Source: DATBLE01 sp963719325
Lineage (GTDB): Bacteria; Actinomycetota; Thermoleophilia; Gaiellales; Gaiellaceae
Direction of reading: 5' to 3'
DNA: 64,000 nucleotides
NCBI GenBank assembly: GCA_963719325.1
Contig: CAVRBW010000027.1
Coordinates: 15,619-79,618, forward strand
Shown here: positions 32,604 through 40,030 of the stretch, piece after piece
How positions within the stretch are numbered: the first letter of the stretch is position 1
How the letters are laid out: each line of letters begins with the position of its first letter
Notes under the pieces: model-generated
Database searches by the model: none
What the model was told of the DNA's origin: nothing
The model's input: the letters and a program-made list of their open reading frames with translations, nothing else
Position numbers and translations under genes: made by a program

Positions 32604-33746
32604 TTGGATCTCTACGAATATCAGGGCAAGGAGCTCTTTCGCAGGGCCGGGATTCCCGTGTCGGCCGGGCGGTTGGCGACGGCCCCGGAGGAGGCTCGGG
32701 CGGCGGCCGTGGAGCTCGGCGGCCAGGTCGTCGTCAAGGCCCAGGTCCTCACTGGCGGACGCGGGAAAGCGGGCGGAATCAAGCTGGCGAACGATCCGGA
32801 CGAGGCGGAGGCGCGCGCCTCGGAGATCCTCGGGCTCGACATCCGCGGCCACGTCGTCCGCAAGCTCTGGATCGAGCAGGCCTCGGACATCGCGAAGGAG
32901 TACTACCTCTCGGTCACCTTCGACCGGGGCGCGAAGAAGCCGCTCTTCATGCTCACGACGCAGGGCGGGGTGGAGATCGAGGAGGTGGCGGCCTCGACGC
33001 CGGAGGCGCTCGTCCGGCTGCACGTCGACCCGCTCGAGGGCTTCCAGCCGTACCACGCCCGGCGCCTGATCTACGGCGCGGGCATCGCCGATCCCGACGA
33101 GCAGAAGCAGATCGCGTCGATCGTCGGCCGGCTCTACGGGGCCTTCGTCGAGTTCGACGCGATGCTCTGCGAGATCAACCCGCTGATCGTCACGCCTGCG
33201 GGCGAGGTGAAGGCGCTCGACTCGAAGTTCACGGTGGACGACAACGCGCTCTTCCGGCACCCCGACATCGCCGAGATGCGCGACCCGGACGCGGATCCTG
33301 CCGAGGAGCGGGCCGCGCGGGAGAAGGGCGTGACCTACGTGAAGCTGGACGGCGAGGTCGGGATCCTGGGGAACGGCGCCGGGCTGGTCATGTCGACGCT
33401 CGACGTGATCGCGCTGGCCGGCGGCCGCGCGGCCAACTTCTGCGACCTCGGCGGCGGCGGTGACGCGCAGGGCGTGGTCGACGCGCTCGAGATCATCACC
33501 GGCGACCCGCAGGTGAAGGCGATCTTCTTCAACGTGTTCGGCGGGATCACCCGCTGCGACGAGGTCGCGCGGGGGATCCTCCAGGCGCTCGGGCAGATGA
33601 CGATAAAGCACCCGATCGTGGTGCGGCTGGACGGAACCAACGCCGACGAGGCGCGCCGCCTCCTGACGGACGCGGCGCCGTCGAACCTGCACGTGGAGCC
33701 GACGATGCTCGATGCCGCGCGGCGGGCAGTGGAGCTGGCTGTATGA
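32604..33746 (+). CDS. sucC: Succinyl-CoA synthetase beta subunit
   Basis: 380 residues from TTG 32604 (LDLYEYQGKELFRRAGIPVS). The ATP-grasp domain is seen in VVVKAQVLTGGRGKAGGIKLA and in the metal-binding stretch MLCEINPLIVTPAGEVKALDSKFTVDDNA. The second domain has KLDGEVGILGNGAGLVMSTLD and FNVFGGITRCDEVA. It makes ATP or GTP from succinyl-CoA in the TCA cycle with the alpha subunit. Its stop overlaps a methyltransferase gene that separates it from sucD. Confidence 0.96.
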   Translation: MDLYEYQGKELFRRAGIPVSAGRLATAPEEARAAAVELGGQVVVKAQVLTGGRGKAGGIKLANDPDEAEARASEILGLDIRGHVVRKLWIEQASDIAKEYYLSVTFDRGAKKPLFMLTTQGGVEIEEVAASTPEALVRLHVDPLEGFQPYHARRLIYGAGIADPDEQKQIASIVGRLYGAFVEFDAMLCEINPLIVTPAGEVKALDSKFTVDDNALFRHPDIAEMRDPDADPAEERAAREKGVTYVKLDGEVGILGNGAGLVMSTLDVIALAGGRAANFCDLGGGGDAQGVVDALEIITGDPQVKAIFFNVFGGITRCDEVARGILQALGQMTIKHPIVVRLDGTNADEARRLLTDAAPSNLHVEPTMLDAARRAVELAV

Positions 33747-34384
33747 GCGACGTCTGGTCGGCACGGGCGCAGGCTTACCGCGATAGCCCTGCGCATCGAG
33801 AGGGCCCTGATCTCGACCTCATGGTCGAGTGGGCCGCGGGCGCGCAGACCGCGCTCGACGTGGCGACCGGCGGCGGTCACGTCGCTCGCCGGCTGCGAGG
33901 GGCCGGCCTCCAGGTGGTGACGACGGACGCGGCCCCCGGAATGCAGCCCGACGTCGTCTGCCGCGGCGAGGATCTGCCGTTCGCGGATTCGAGCTTCGAC
34001 GTCGTCGCCTGCCGCGTCGCCGCCCACCACTTTGCCGACGTTCGCGCAGCCGTCCGGGAGATGGCGCGGGTCGCTGCCGACCGGGTGCTCGTCGTCGACA
34101 ACCTCCACGGCGGCGAAGCGCTGGAGGAGGCCGAGCGCCTCCGCGATCCGTCCCATGTCCGGAACTACTCGGCGGAGGAGTGGCGGACGATGCTGGAGGA
34201 CAGCGGGCTGGGAGTGGACGACGTCCGTTTCTTCGAGAAGCCGATCGAGCTCGAAGGATGGCTCGAGCGGGCCGGCTGCGAGGGCGAGGAGGCGGAGCGC
34301 GTGCGCGAGCTCGCGGCTGACCGAATCACGGACGGCTGGATCAAGCTCGAGCGGATCGCCGTCAAAGCGGTCAAGAGCGCCTGA
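33743..34384 (+). CDS. Class I SAM-dependent methyltransferase inserted between sucC and sucD
   Basis: 213 residues from ATG 33743. Motif I is ALDVATGGGHVARRL, motif II has VVTTDAAPGMQ, and motif IV EDLPFADSSFDVVACRVAAHHF, as in Methyltransf_11 enzymes close to UbiE. C-terminal part (EWRTMLEDSGLGVDDVRFFE) is typical of small-molecule methyltransferases. It overlaps sucC by four bases (ATGA) and shares one base with sucD (TGATG), so all three are translationally coupled. Substrate unknown. Its position inside the sucCD pair is unusual. Confidence 0.88.
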   Translation: MSDVWSARAQAYRDSPAHREGPDLDLMVEWAAGAQTALDVATGGGHVARRLRGAGLQVVTTDAAPGMQPDVVCRGEDLPFADSSFDVVACRVAAHHFADVRAAVREMARVAADRVLVVDNLHGGEALEEAERLRDPSHVRNYSAEEWRTMLEDSGLGVDDVRFFEKPIELEGWLERAGCEGEEAERVRELAADRITDGWIKLERIAVKAVKSA

Positions 34385-35256
34385 TGGCAATCATCGTCGA
34401 CCGAGAGACGAAGCTCCTCGTTCAAGGCCTGACGGGCCGCGAGGGGTCGTTCCACGGGCTGCGGAACCGGGCCTACGGGACGCAGGTCGTCGCCGGGGTG
34501 ACACCCGGCAAGGGCGGCCAGGACGTCGAGGGCGTGCCCGTGTTCGACACCGTCGCCGACGCCGTGCGCGAAACCGGGGCCAACACGACGATGGTTTTCG
34601 TCCCTGCCCGTTTCGCCGCGGATGCGATCTACGAGGCGGTAGACGCCGGCATCGCCACGGTCGTCTGCATTGCCGAAGGCCTTCCTGCACACGAGATGTT
34701 GCGCGTCTTCAACTACATCCAGCCGCGTGGCGTGACGATGATCGGCCCCAACTGCCCCGGGGCGCTGTCGCCCGGGAAGGCGAACGTCGGGATCATCCCG
34801 GCCGAGATCTTCAGCGAGGGCTCGATCGGCCTGGTCTCACGCTCGGGCACGCTGACCTACCAGATCGGGCACGAGCTGACCGGGCTCGGGCTCGGCAACT
34901 CGACGATCGTCGGGATCGGCGGCGACCCGGTCGTCGGCTCGTCGTTCATCGACGTGCTGGCGAAGTTCGAGGCCGATCCGGAGACCGAGCTGGTGGTGAT
35001 GGTCGGCGAGATCGGCGGCGACGAAGAAGAGAAGGCGGCGCGTTTCATCGCCGCGGAGATGTCGAAGCCCGTCGTCGCCTACATCGCCGGCTTCAGCGCG
35101 CCGCCGGGGAAGACGATGGGGCACGCGGGCGCGATCATCACGGGCTCATCCGGCACTGCCCAGGCGAAGAAGGAGGCGCTCGAGGCGAGCGGCGTGCGGG
35201 TGGGCACGTCGCCGACCGAGGCGGCGCACCTCGCGGCCGAGGTCGCCCGGGGCTGA
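34384..35256 (+). CDS. sucD: Succinyl-CoA synthetase alpha subunit
   Basis: 290 residues from ATG 34384. The CoA-binding Rossmann domain begins KLLVQGLTGREGSFHGLRNR with GTQVVAGVTPGKGG; GPNCPGALSPGKANVGIIP, SRSGTLTYQIG and VGIGGDPVVGSSFIDVL are family signatures. The phosphorylated active-site His is in GKTMGHAGAIITGSSGTAQ. Works with SucC. Last gene in the coupled trio. Confidence 0.97.
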   Translation: MAIIVDRETKLLVQGLTGREGSFHGLRNRAYGTQVVAGVTPGKGGQDVEGVPVFDTVADAVRETGANTTMVFVPARFAADAIYEAVDAGIATVVCIAEGLPAHEMLRVFNYIQPRGVTMIGPNCPGALSPGKANVGIIPAEIFSEGSIGLVSRSGTLTYQIGHELTGLGLGNSTIVGIGGDPVVGSSFIDVLAKFEADPETELVVMVGEIGGDEEEKAARFIAAEMSKPVVAYIAGFSAPPGKTMGHAGAIITGSSGTAQAKKEALEASGVRVGTSPTEAAHLAAEVARG

Positions 35257-35303
35257 GCCCAACCGGCGCACGCGGCCTGCGCGCCGCGTTCGATCTGGAA
35301 CGC

Positions 35304-35404
35304 ATCTGGCACAGTTGCGTGCTGCTGGGGCGGCTATCGTCGCCGGAAGGGGAAAGGGGTAGCCCCCCACCCAGGGCGGGGGCTGTGTGCGTCGAGTGCC
35401 AGAT
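35304..35404. other. Structured intergenic element after sucD
   Basis: A nested inverted repeat: atctggcac (35304-35312) pairs with gtgccagat (35396-35404), and agccccc (35361-35367) pairs with gggggct (35378-35384). The outer arms resemble the tgccag core of the dispersed repeats. It may terminate both sucD and the converging glutaredoxin-like gene. Confidence 0.5.
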
Positions 35405-35430
35405 CGTGCCGCTCGGCCCAAAGGGACGAG

Positions 35431-35730
35431 TCAGTTCGCGACCTCGGCGAAGTCCGGCACCTCCTTCAGCGCCTTCATGCGATGGTCGCCGGCGTCCGGG
35501 CCTTCGTCGTAGCGCTCGTCGAGGTAGGCGAGGATCTCGTCGTCTCCGCGCACGATGTGCTCGTCGTCGACCAGCACCGGGATCGAGTCTTCTCCGACCG
35601 CCCGACGCATCTGCTCGCGCTCCGCCGGCTCGGCCGGGACCTGGTGGGCGACGAAGTCGAGTCCGAGCTCGGTGAGCCGTTGCCGGACCAGGTGGGAGTG
35701 CGGACACCACTCTGCTTGGTAGAGCTCCAT
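35431..35730 (-). CDS. Glutaredoxin/GST N-terminal-like thiol protein
   Basis: 99 residues from ATG 35730, chosen over GTG 35739 as GGTGGGG lies just upstream. The thioredoxin-fold features are MELYQAEWCPHSHLVRQRL with a CPHS motif (a single active-site Cys), the cis-Pro in EDSIPVLVDDEHIVRG, and a C-terminal helix ILAYLDERY. Monothiol or GST-type chemistry with a low-molecular-weight thiol is likely. Partner unknown. Upstream it is divergent from the aminotransferase. Confidence 0.82.
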   Translation of the reverse strand: MELYQAEWCPHSHLVRQRLTELGLDFVAHQVPAEPAEREQMRRAVGEDSIPVLVDDEHIVRGDDEILAYLDERYDEGPDAGDHRMKALKEVPDFAEVAN

Positions 35731-35759
35731 TGACCCCACCTACCCGGATCGGCCGTCAC

Positions 35760-35765
35760 TACACT
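35760..35765 (+). promoter_or_regulatory. -10 element of the aminotransferase gene
   Basis: TACACT seven bases before ATG 35773, consistent with leaderless transcription. Confidence 0.45.
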
Positions 35766-35772
35766 GGCCGAG

Positions 35773-36861
35773 ATGGCGATCTCCTTCGCCCGCGGTGTGC
35801 CGGCGCCCGAGTGCCTCCCTGCCGAGGAGCTCGCCGACTGCGCGCGTGAAGCGCTCGAGCGCGACGGGGCGACCGTCCTCAACTATGGGCCGGTGGGCGG
35901 CTACGCTCCGCTGCGGGAGTGGGTCGCGCAGCGCCACGGTGTCGACACGCGGCAAGTGCTGATCACGAACGGCTCGCTGCAGGGGCTGTCGCTCTTGGCG
36001 GGCGTGCTCGTCGAGCGCGGATCGCGCGTGCTCGTCGAAGGCCCCACGTACGATCGTGCGCTGCACATCGTCGCCCGCTACGAAGGCGAGCCCGTGATCG
36101 TGCCGATGGACGACGACGGCCTCGATCCGGACGCCCTGCATCTTCCCGCGGCGTTCCTCTACACGATCCCGACGTTCCAGAACCCGAGCGGGCGCACGCT
36201 CTCGCTCGATCGACGTCATCGCATCGCCGAGCTGGCGCGCGACGGGCGCGTGCTGGTCGTCGAGGACGATCCCTACGCACTCGTCCGCTACGAAGGCGAG
36301 CTGCTGCCGAGCATCTACGAGCTGGCCGCAGGCGAAGGAGTCGTCTACTCGTTCTCCTTCTCGAAGATCGTCGCCCCGGGTCTCCGTGTCGGCTACCTCG
36401 TCGGCCCGACCGAGCTGATCGGGCGGCTCGAGGCGCTGGCCGTCCAGACGTACCTGACACCCGCGCTCCTTCCGCAGGCGACTGCGTTCGAGTTCGTCCG
36501 CCGCGGCCGCCTCGAGCCGAACGTCGAGCGCGTGATCGGGCTGTTGCGCTCGCGGCGAGACGCGATGCTCGAGGCGTTCGAGGCAGAGCTGCCCGAGGGC
36601 TCGTCGTGGAGCAGGCCTCAGGGCGGCTACTTCTGCTGGCTCGACTTCCCATCCGGCACCGACGCCGGGGCGCTCCTGGCTCGCGCCGAGGAGCAAGGCG
36701 TGACGTTCGTGAAGGGCAGCGACTTCTTCCCGCCCGGGCAGGGCGGCGGCGCCTCAGCGCGGTTCGCTTACAGCTTCGTCTCGGTCGGCGACGTCCGGGA
36801 GGGAGTCGCGCGCCTTGCCGGACTTCTTCGTGAGCTGCGCTCGTCGCCGGTGGCGGTATAG
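35773..36861 (+). CDS. PLP-dependent class I/II aminotransferase (LysN/2-aminoadipate type)
   Basis: 362 residues from ATG 35773. Fold-type I marks: LNYGPVGGYAPLREWVAQRH, LITNGSLQGLSLLAGVLVER, FLYTIPTFQNPSGRTLS, VVEDDPYALVRYEGE and the PLP Lys in SFSKIVAPGLRVGYLVGP. RFAYSFVSVGDVREGVARLA ends the domain. The YTIPTFQNPSG and SFSKIVAPGLR stretches are typical of the 2-aminoadipate/MocR-like group. Transaminates an unknown amino acid. The last 108 bases overlap the converging LapA gene. Confidence 0.9.
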   Translation: MAISFARGVPAPECLPAEELADCAREALERDGATVLNYGPVGGYAPLREWVAQRHGVDTRQVLITNGSLQGLSLLAGVLVERGSRVLVEGPTYDRALHIVARYEGEPVIVPMDDDGLDPDALHLPAAFLYTIPTFQNPSGRTLSLDRRHRIAELARDGRVLVVEDDPYALVRYEGELLPSIYELAAGEGVVYSFSFSKIVAPGLRVGYLVGPTELIGRLEALAVQTYLTPALLPQATAFEFVRRGRLEPNVERVIGLLRSRRDAMLEAFEAELPEGSSWSRPQGGYFCWLDFPSGTDAGALLARAEEQGVTFVKGSDFFPPGQGGGASARFAYSFVSVGDVREGVARLAGLLRELRSSPVAV

Positions 36862-37176
36862 CTGAGACAGCAGGATCCCGCCGACCATCCCGATCACGAG
36901 CAGGAGCAGGATCTCCCAGATCAGCCTCACCTTCGCGGTCGCGAACACGAAGTGGATGTTGATCTCTTTGCTGTTCTCGACGACGAACGCGATCGAGTAG
37001 GCGACCACGAAGAGCAGCAATCCGATCTTCAGGTAGAGGATCGGCTGCCACGTCGAGGGCTGGTCGTTCTTCGCCCCCCGCTCAGGAGGCGGCGGTGACG
37101 ACGCCGGCGGGGAGAGCGGCCCGGCAACCGGAGCCGGGGGCTGCTCGGGAATCCCGGGCGGCTGCGGTGCGCTCAC
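36754..37176 (-). CDS. LapA-domain (DUF1049) inner-membrane protein
   Basis: 140 residues from GTG 37176. A proline-rich cytoplasmic N-terminus (about 40 residues) precedes two transmembrane helices, KIGLLLFVVAYSIAFVVENS and the segment EILLLLVIGMVGGILLSQLY, separated by KEINIHFVFATAKVRL. This is the lipopolysaccharide-assembly LapA-type hairpin, also common in Gram-positives where its role is unknown. A charged tail with KKSGKARD follows. A TAGGCT hexamer is seven bases upstream. Confidence 0.82.
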   Translation of the reverse strand: MSAPQPPGIPEQPPAPVAGPLSPPASSPPPPERGAKNDQPSTWQPILYLKIGLLLFVVAYSIAFVVENSKEINIHFVFATAKVRLIWEILLLLVIGMVGGILLSQLYRHRRRAQLTKKSGKARDSLPDVADRDEAVSEPR

Positions 37177-37183
37177 GGCGCGA

Positions 37184-37189
37184 AGCCTA
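37184..37189 (-). promoter_or_regulatory. -10 element of the LapA-domain gene
   Basis: Minus-strand TAGGCT seven bases before GTG 37176; it overlaps the 3' end of the upstream small cysteine-rich gene. Confidence 0.45.
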
Positions 37190-37375
37190 CGCCGCTGCGA
37201 CTTCGCGCGCGAACGCGCTCACCGGCCGAGGCACGAGCCGCGGCTGCCGCGGCGGCTCGAGCGTTCCGCGCTCGGCGTGCCTGAACGTGGGACAGGGCGA
37301 CTCCAGGACGAGCGCGCACAGCGCCCGCTTGTGGAAGAAGCAATCCTCGCACGTGACTTCGACCCGCTTGCCCAC
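37187..37375 (-). CDS. Small cysteine-rich protein
   Basis: 62 residues from GTG 37375, with a GGGAGG-type site upstream. Contains VEVTCEDCFFHKRALCALVL and ESPCPTFRH, giving four cysteines in a C-x2-C-x8-C-x7-C arrangement likely to bind zinc or an iron-sulfur cluster. The tail is proline- and arginine-rich. No named family. It is 10 bases from the LapA gene and may share its transcript. Confidence 0.6.
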   Translation of the reverse strand: MGKRVEVTCEDCFFHKRALCALVLESPCPTFRHAERGTLEPPRQPRLVPRPVSAFAREVAAA

Positions 37376-37509
37376 GCTCTCCCCCGTCCCTCCCGGATGC
37401 CAGACGAACCGCCAGCGATGATAGGCCGGTCCAGTCGGCGATCAAGAGGCACGACCACGAAAACCATGCTGTTTGCGGACGATTCGAAAATGCGGATATG
37501 CAGCGCTTT

Positions 37510-38526
37510 TTAATGCTTCGGCGGTAATGTTGCCAGCGCCTGCAACGCCTGTCGAAAACTCTCCACAGCGATCACCCGGACTCCTCCTGCGTACTTGCGG
37601 GCCTCTTTCGCGTTATCCCCAGCTGGCACAAGGAAGACGTCCACCTTCGCGCGGCGCACGCCAATCGCTTTTTGCTTCACTCCGCCGATCGGGATCACCG
37701 AGCCGTCCGGCTCGAGCTCGCCCGTCGCCGCGACCCGGTAGCCACGGTCGACGTCGTGTCCGAGCTCCTCGAGCACGTCCAACGCAAAGGCGAGGCCCGC
37801 CGAGGGGCCGCCGATCGACCCCGCGTCGATCCGGACCGCGATCGGGAGCTTCACCTGCGTCGCCTGGTCGACGAGGATGCCGATCAACGGACGCCCCTGG
37901 TCGCCGGCGATCGTCCCGACTCGCACCTGCCGGAGCCCGCTGCCGGAGCGCACGGTCAGCCGGACGCGCTCGCCGGGCTTGTGCTTGGAGATCAGGCGGC
38001 GCAGGTCGGCAGTCGTCCTGACGGTCGTGCCGTCGACGCCGACGATGACGTCTGTCGGCTGGAGGCCCGCCTTGGCGGCAGGCGAGCCCTCGACCACCTC
38101 CGAGATCAGCGCTCCGATTGCCCGCAGGGTGACGTCGTAACCGAGGTACTTCAGCGCCACGGCGCCGGCGATGTCCTGCGAGCGGGCCATCTCGCGGAGA
38201 TCCTCGGTCCGCCGCTGGCGGTCGCTGGCGCCCGGCGGGTTGATCTGGCGCTCCGGAACGAGCGTCGCGCCGTCGTGGATCGACGGGAAGAGCTGCTCGA
38301 AGAGCTTCGCGCGGCGGATGACGACGGCGTCGTAGTAGATGCCACCCGGTCCGCTGGGATCCTTGCCACCTTCGACGGAGACGAGCGGGGCGACCGGCCG
38401 TGCAGAGTCGGGAAGGAGCAGGAACTCGTTCGACGGCCACAGCCAGAGGACGGCGGCGGTGGCGAGCAGCAGCATCAGCCCACCGCCCAGTAGGCGTCCG
38501 GGTGAAAACAGCTTCCGACCGGTCAA
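37510..38526 (-). CDS. YlbL-like membrane-anchored PDZ and Lon-type serine protease
   Basis: 338 residues from TTG 38526, matching the 341 of Bacillus YlbL; an upstream ATG at 38601 would add 25 residues from the tandem repeat and is less likely. An N-terminal membrane anchor (LLGGGLMLLLATAAVLWLWP) is followed by a PDZ domain (ALISEVVEGSPAAKAGLQPT, DVIVGVDG) and a Lon S16 domain with the catalytic Ser in GSIGGPSAGLAFALDVLEEL and Lys in IPIGGVKQKAIGVRRA. No ATPase domain is present. It probably degrades envelope proteins outside the membrane. Confidence 0.88.
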   Translation of the reverse strand: MTGRKLFSPGRLLGGGLMLLLATAAVLWLWPSNEFLLLPDSARPVAPLVSVEGGKDPSGPGGIYYDAVVIRRAKLFEQLFPSIHDGATLVPERQINPPGASDRQRRTEDLREMARSQDIAGAVALKYLGYDVTLRAIGALISEVVEGSPAAKAGLQPTDVIVGVDGTTVRTTADLRRLISKHKPGERVRLTVRSGSGLRQVRVGTIAGDQGRPLIGILVDQATQVKLPIAVRIDAGSIGGPSAGLAFALDVLEELGHDVDRGYRVAATGELEPDGSVIPIGGVKQKAIGVRRAKVDVFLVPAGDNAKEARKYAGGVRVIAVESFRQALQALATLPPKH

Positions 38527-38581
38527 CAAAGGCCCACTTCTCGACCCTTCTAGGGCCGCTGCCGTTGACGGCCGGAGCCGG

Positions 38582-38735
38582 GCCCATGGTTGGTGGCGCA
38601 TCGGCGAGCGTTGCCCGACGAGGCTGCCGGAGGCCCATGGTTGGTGGCGCCTCGGCGGGCGTTGCCCGTCGAGGCTGCCGGAGGCCCATGGTTGGTGGCG
38701 CGTCGGCGGGCTTTGCCCGTCGAGGCTGCGGGAGA
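38582..38735. repeat. 51-bp tandem repeat, three copies
   Basis: Units start with gcccatggttggtggcgc at 38582, 38633 and 38684, exactly 51 bases apart, and end with cgaggctgccggag; the third is slightly diverged. The period is a multiple of three. They lie immediately upstream of the YlbL-like protease. Confidence 0.85.
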
Positions 38736-38797
38736 GGTTGCCCGGCGGGAGGCCAGGGTCGCTTTGCAGTGCGCTGCCGCGAAGGCGGGGACCCGTC

Positions 38798-38816
38798 GGG
38801 GAACCCTGGGTTCCCC
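38798..38816. terminator. GGGGAACCC hairpin after the SDR gene
   Basis: ggggaaccc (38798-38806) and gggttcccc (38808-38816) form a perfect 9-bp repeat around one base. It is related to the two hairpins at 16227-16302 and sits just past the SDR stop. Confidence 0.5.
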
Positions 38817-38820
38817 CACG

Positions 38821-39555
38821 CTAGAGCAAGTTGCGGGTCAAGCCGCCGTCGACCGGCACGACCGCACCGGTCATGTAGCCGGCGCGGTCGGAGGCGAGGA
38901 AGGAGACGACCGCCCCGATCTCGGCCGGGTCTCCGACCCGCCCGAGCGGGATGTCGTCGGTCGGTGCGGAGTCACCGTAGACGGCGCGGATGCGCTCGGT
39001 GTCGATCCGGCCAGGGGCGATCGTGTTGACCGTGATCCCCCTGGGCCCGACCTCGCGGGCCAAGGTCTTCATCCAGCCGACCACGCCGGGCCGGAGCGCA
39101 TTCGACAGCGCCAAATTGTCGATCGGCGCCCGCACCGAGCTCGACTCGATGTTGACGATCCGGCCGCGACCGCTCTTCTCCAGGTGAGGCAGGCACAGGT
39201 TGGTCAGCCGGATCACCGAGAGCAGGAGCAGCTCGACCGCCTCCTCGATCGCCTCGTCTCCGACACCGACCGCCGGGCCTGCCGGCGGTCCGCCGCCGTT
39301 GTTGACGAGGATGTCGATTCCGCCGAACGCGTCGATCGTCAGGTCGACGAGCTTGGCCAGGTCCTTCGGGACGATCAGGTCACCGCGAACCGGCAGTGCG
39401 CCGATCCGCTCGGCCTCGCGCTCGAGTACGTCGCGCCGTCTGGCGAACATCGCCACGTTCGCGCCCTCGGCGGCGAGCGTCTCGGCGATCGCGAGGCCCA
39501 TTCCGGACGAGGCGCCGCAGACGATCGCAGTCCTTCCGCGGAGTCCGAGATCCAT
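38821..39555 (-). CDS. Short-chain dehydrogenase/reductase family protein lacking the catalytic Tyr-Lys
   Basis: 244 residues from ATG 39555. The cofactor motif GRTAIVCGASSGMGLAIAET, NNGGGPPAG (the NNAG position) and the C-terminal GYMTGAVVPVDGGL show an SDR of the 3-oxoacyl-ACP reductase-like type. The Ser of the active site lies in NIESSSVRAPID, but where YxxxK should be the sequence is LALSNALRPG. SDRs of this subgroup with the ISS...LxLSNALR pattern exist and their activity is doubtful or altered. Substrate unknown. It has a TAAGCT hexamer seven bases upstream and stands apart from the Nudix gene. Confidence 0.85.
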   Translation of the reverse strand: MDLGLRGRTAIVCGASSGMGLAIAETLAAEGANVAMFARRRDVLEREAERIGALPVRGDLIVPKDLAKLVDLTIDAFGGIDILVNNGGGPPAGPAVGVGDEAIEEAVELLLLSVIRLTNLCLPHLEKSGRGRIVNIESSSVRAPIDNLALSNALRPGVVGWMKTLAREVGPRGITVNTIAPGRIDTERIRAVYGDSAPTDDIPLGRVGDPAEIGAVVSFLASDRAGYMTGAVVPVDGGLTRNLL

Positions 39556-39562
39556 CGGCGTC

Positions 39563-39568
39563 AGCTTA
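39563..39568 (-). promoter_or_regulatory. -10 element of the SDR gene
   Basis: Minus-strand TAAGCT seven bases before ATG 39555. Confidence 0.4.
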
Positions 39569-39571
39569 GAG

Positions 39572-39599
39572 GCAGTGACAGACCCAGGTCTGTCACTGC
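39572..39599. repeat. Perfect 13-bp-arm palindrome
   Basis: gcagtgacagacc (39572-39584) and ggtctgtcactgc (39587-39599) with two bases between. It resembles the tgtctgacac core of the dispersed repeats and lies between the Nudix stop and the SDR promoter, so it may act as a terminator. Confidence 0.65.
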
Positions 39600-39601
39600 G
39601 G

Positions 39602-40030
39602 TTACGTCCAGACGGCGGTCTCGCCGCGCTCAAGCGCATCGCGCAGGCGGTTCCGGTGAATGCCCCAGAGCACGGCCAAGGCCTCCTCGGGCGCAAACCA
39701 GCGCGCATCCGACGACTCCTCCGTGGCTCGCGGCTCGCCGTCGACGAAGCGGCATTCGAAGCAAACGGAGACGTAGGCCACGATGTCTCCGTTCGGGTAG
39801 GTGATCGTCGTCTGAGCCGGGTTCGAGTAGACGCCGACCAGGCGGACAACCTCGGTTTGGCAGCCCGTCTCTTCCTCGACCTCTCGGACGACGGCCTCCG
39901 CGATCGTCTCGCCGCGCTCGACGGCTCCCCCGGGAAGCGCCCACACGTCAAGGTCGCGACGGCGCTGGAGCAAGACCCTGCCGCTCACGTCCAGGGCGAC
40001 CGCGCAGACGGTGGTCCGTCGCCCGCTCAG
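39602..40030 (-). CDS. Nudix hydrolase, apparently started at CTG
   Basis: 142 residues. The Nudix box is complete: GGAVERGETIAEAVVREVEE followed by ETG. The strand TTVCAVALDVSGRVLLQRRR starts the fold, so translation must begin before it, yet no ATG, GTG or TTG is available in frame. The CTG at 40030 overlaps the mdh stop as CTGA, the same geometry as the ATGA overlap of mdh and icd, and is taken as the start. The family hydrolyses nucleoside diphosphates linked to other groups; the substrate is not predictable. Confidence 0.82.
   Translation of the reverse strand: MSGRRTTVCAVALDVSGRVLLQRRRDLDVWALPGGAVERGETIAEAVVREVEEETGCQTEVVRLVGVYSNPAQTTITYPNGDIVAYVSVCFECRFVDGEPRATEESSDARWFAPEEALAVLWGIHRNRLRDALERGETAVWT

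Noticed and set aside
38582..38735. CRISPR array
   Set aside because: The 51-bp units are adjacent with no unique spacers and no cas genes are nearby; it is a plain tandem repeat.
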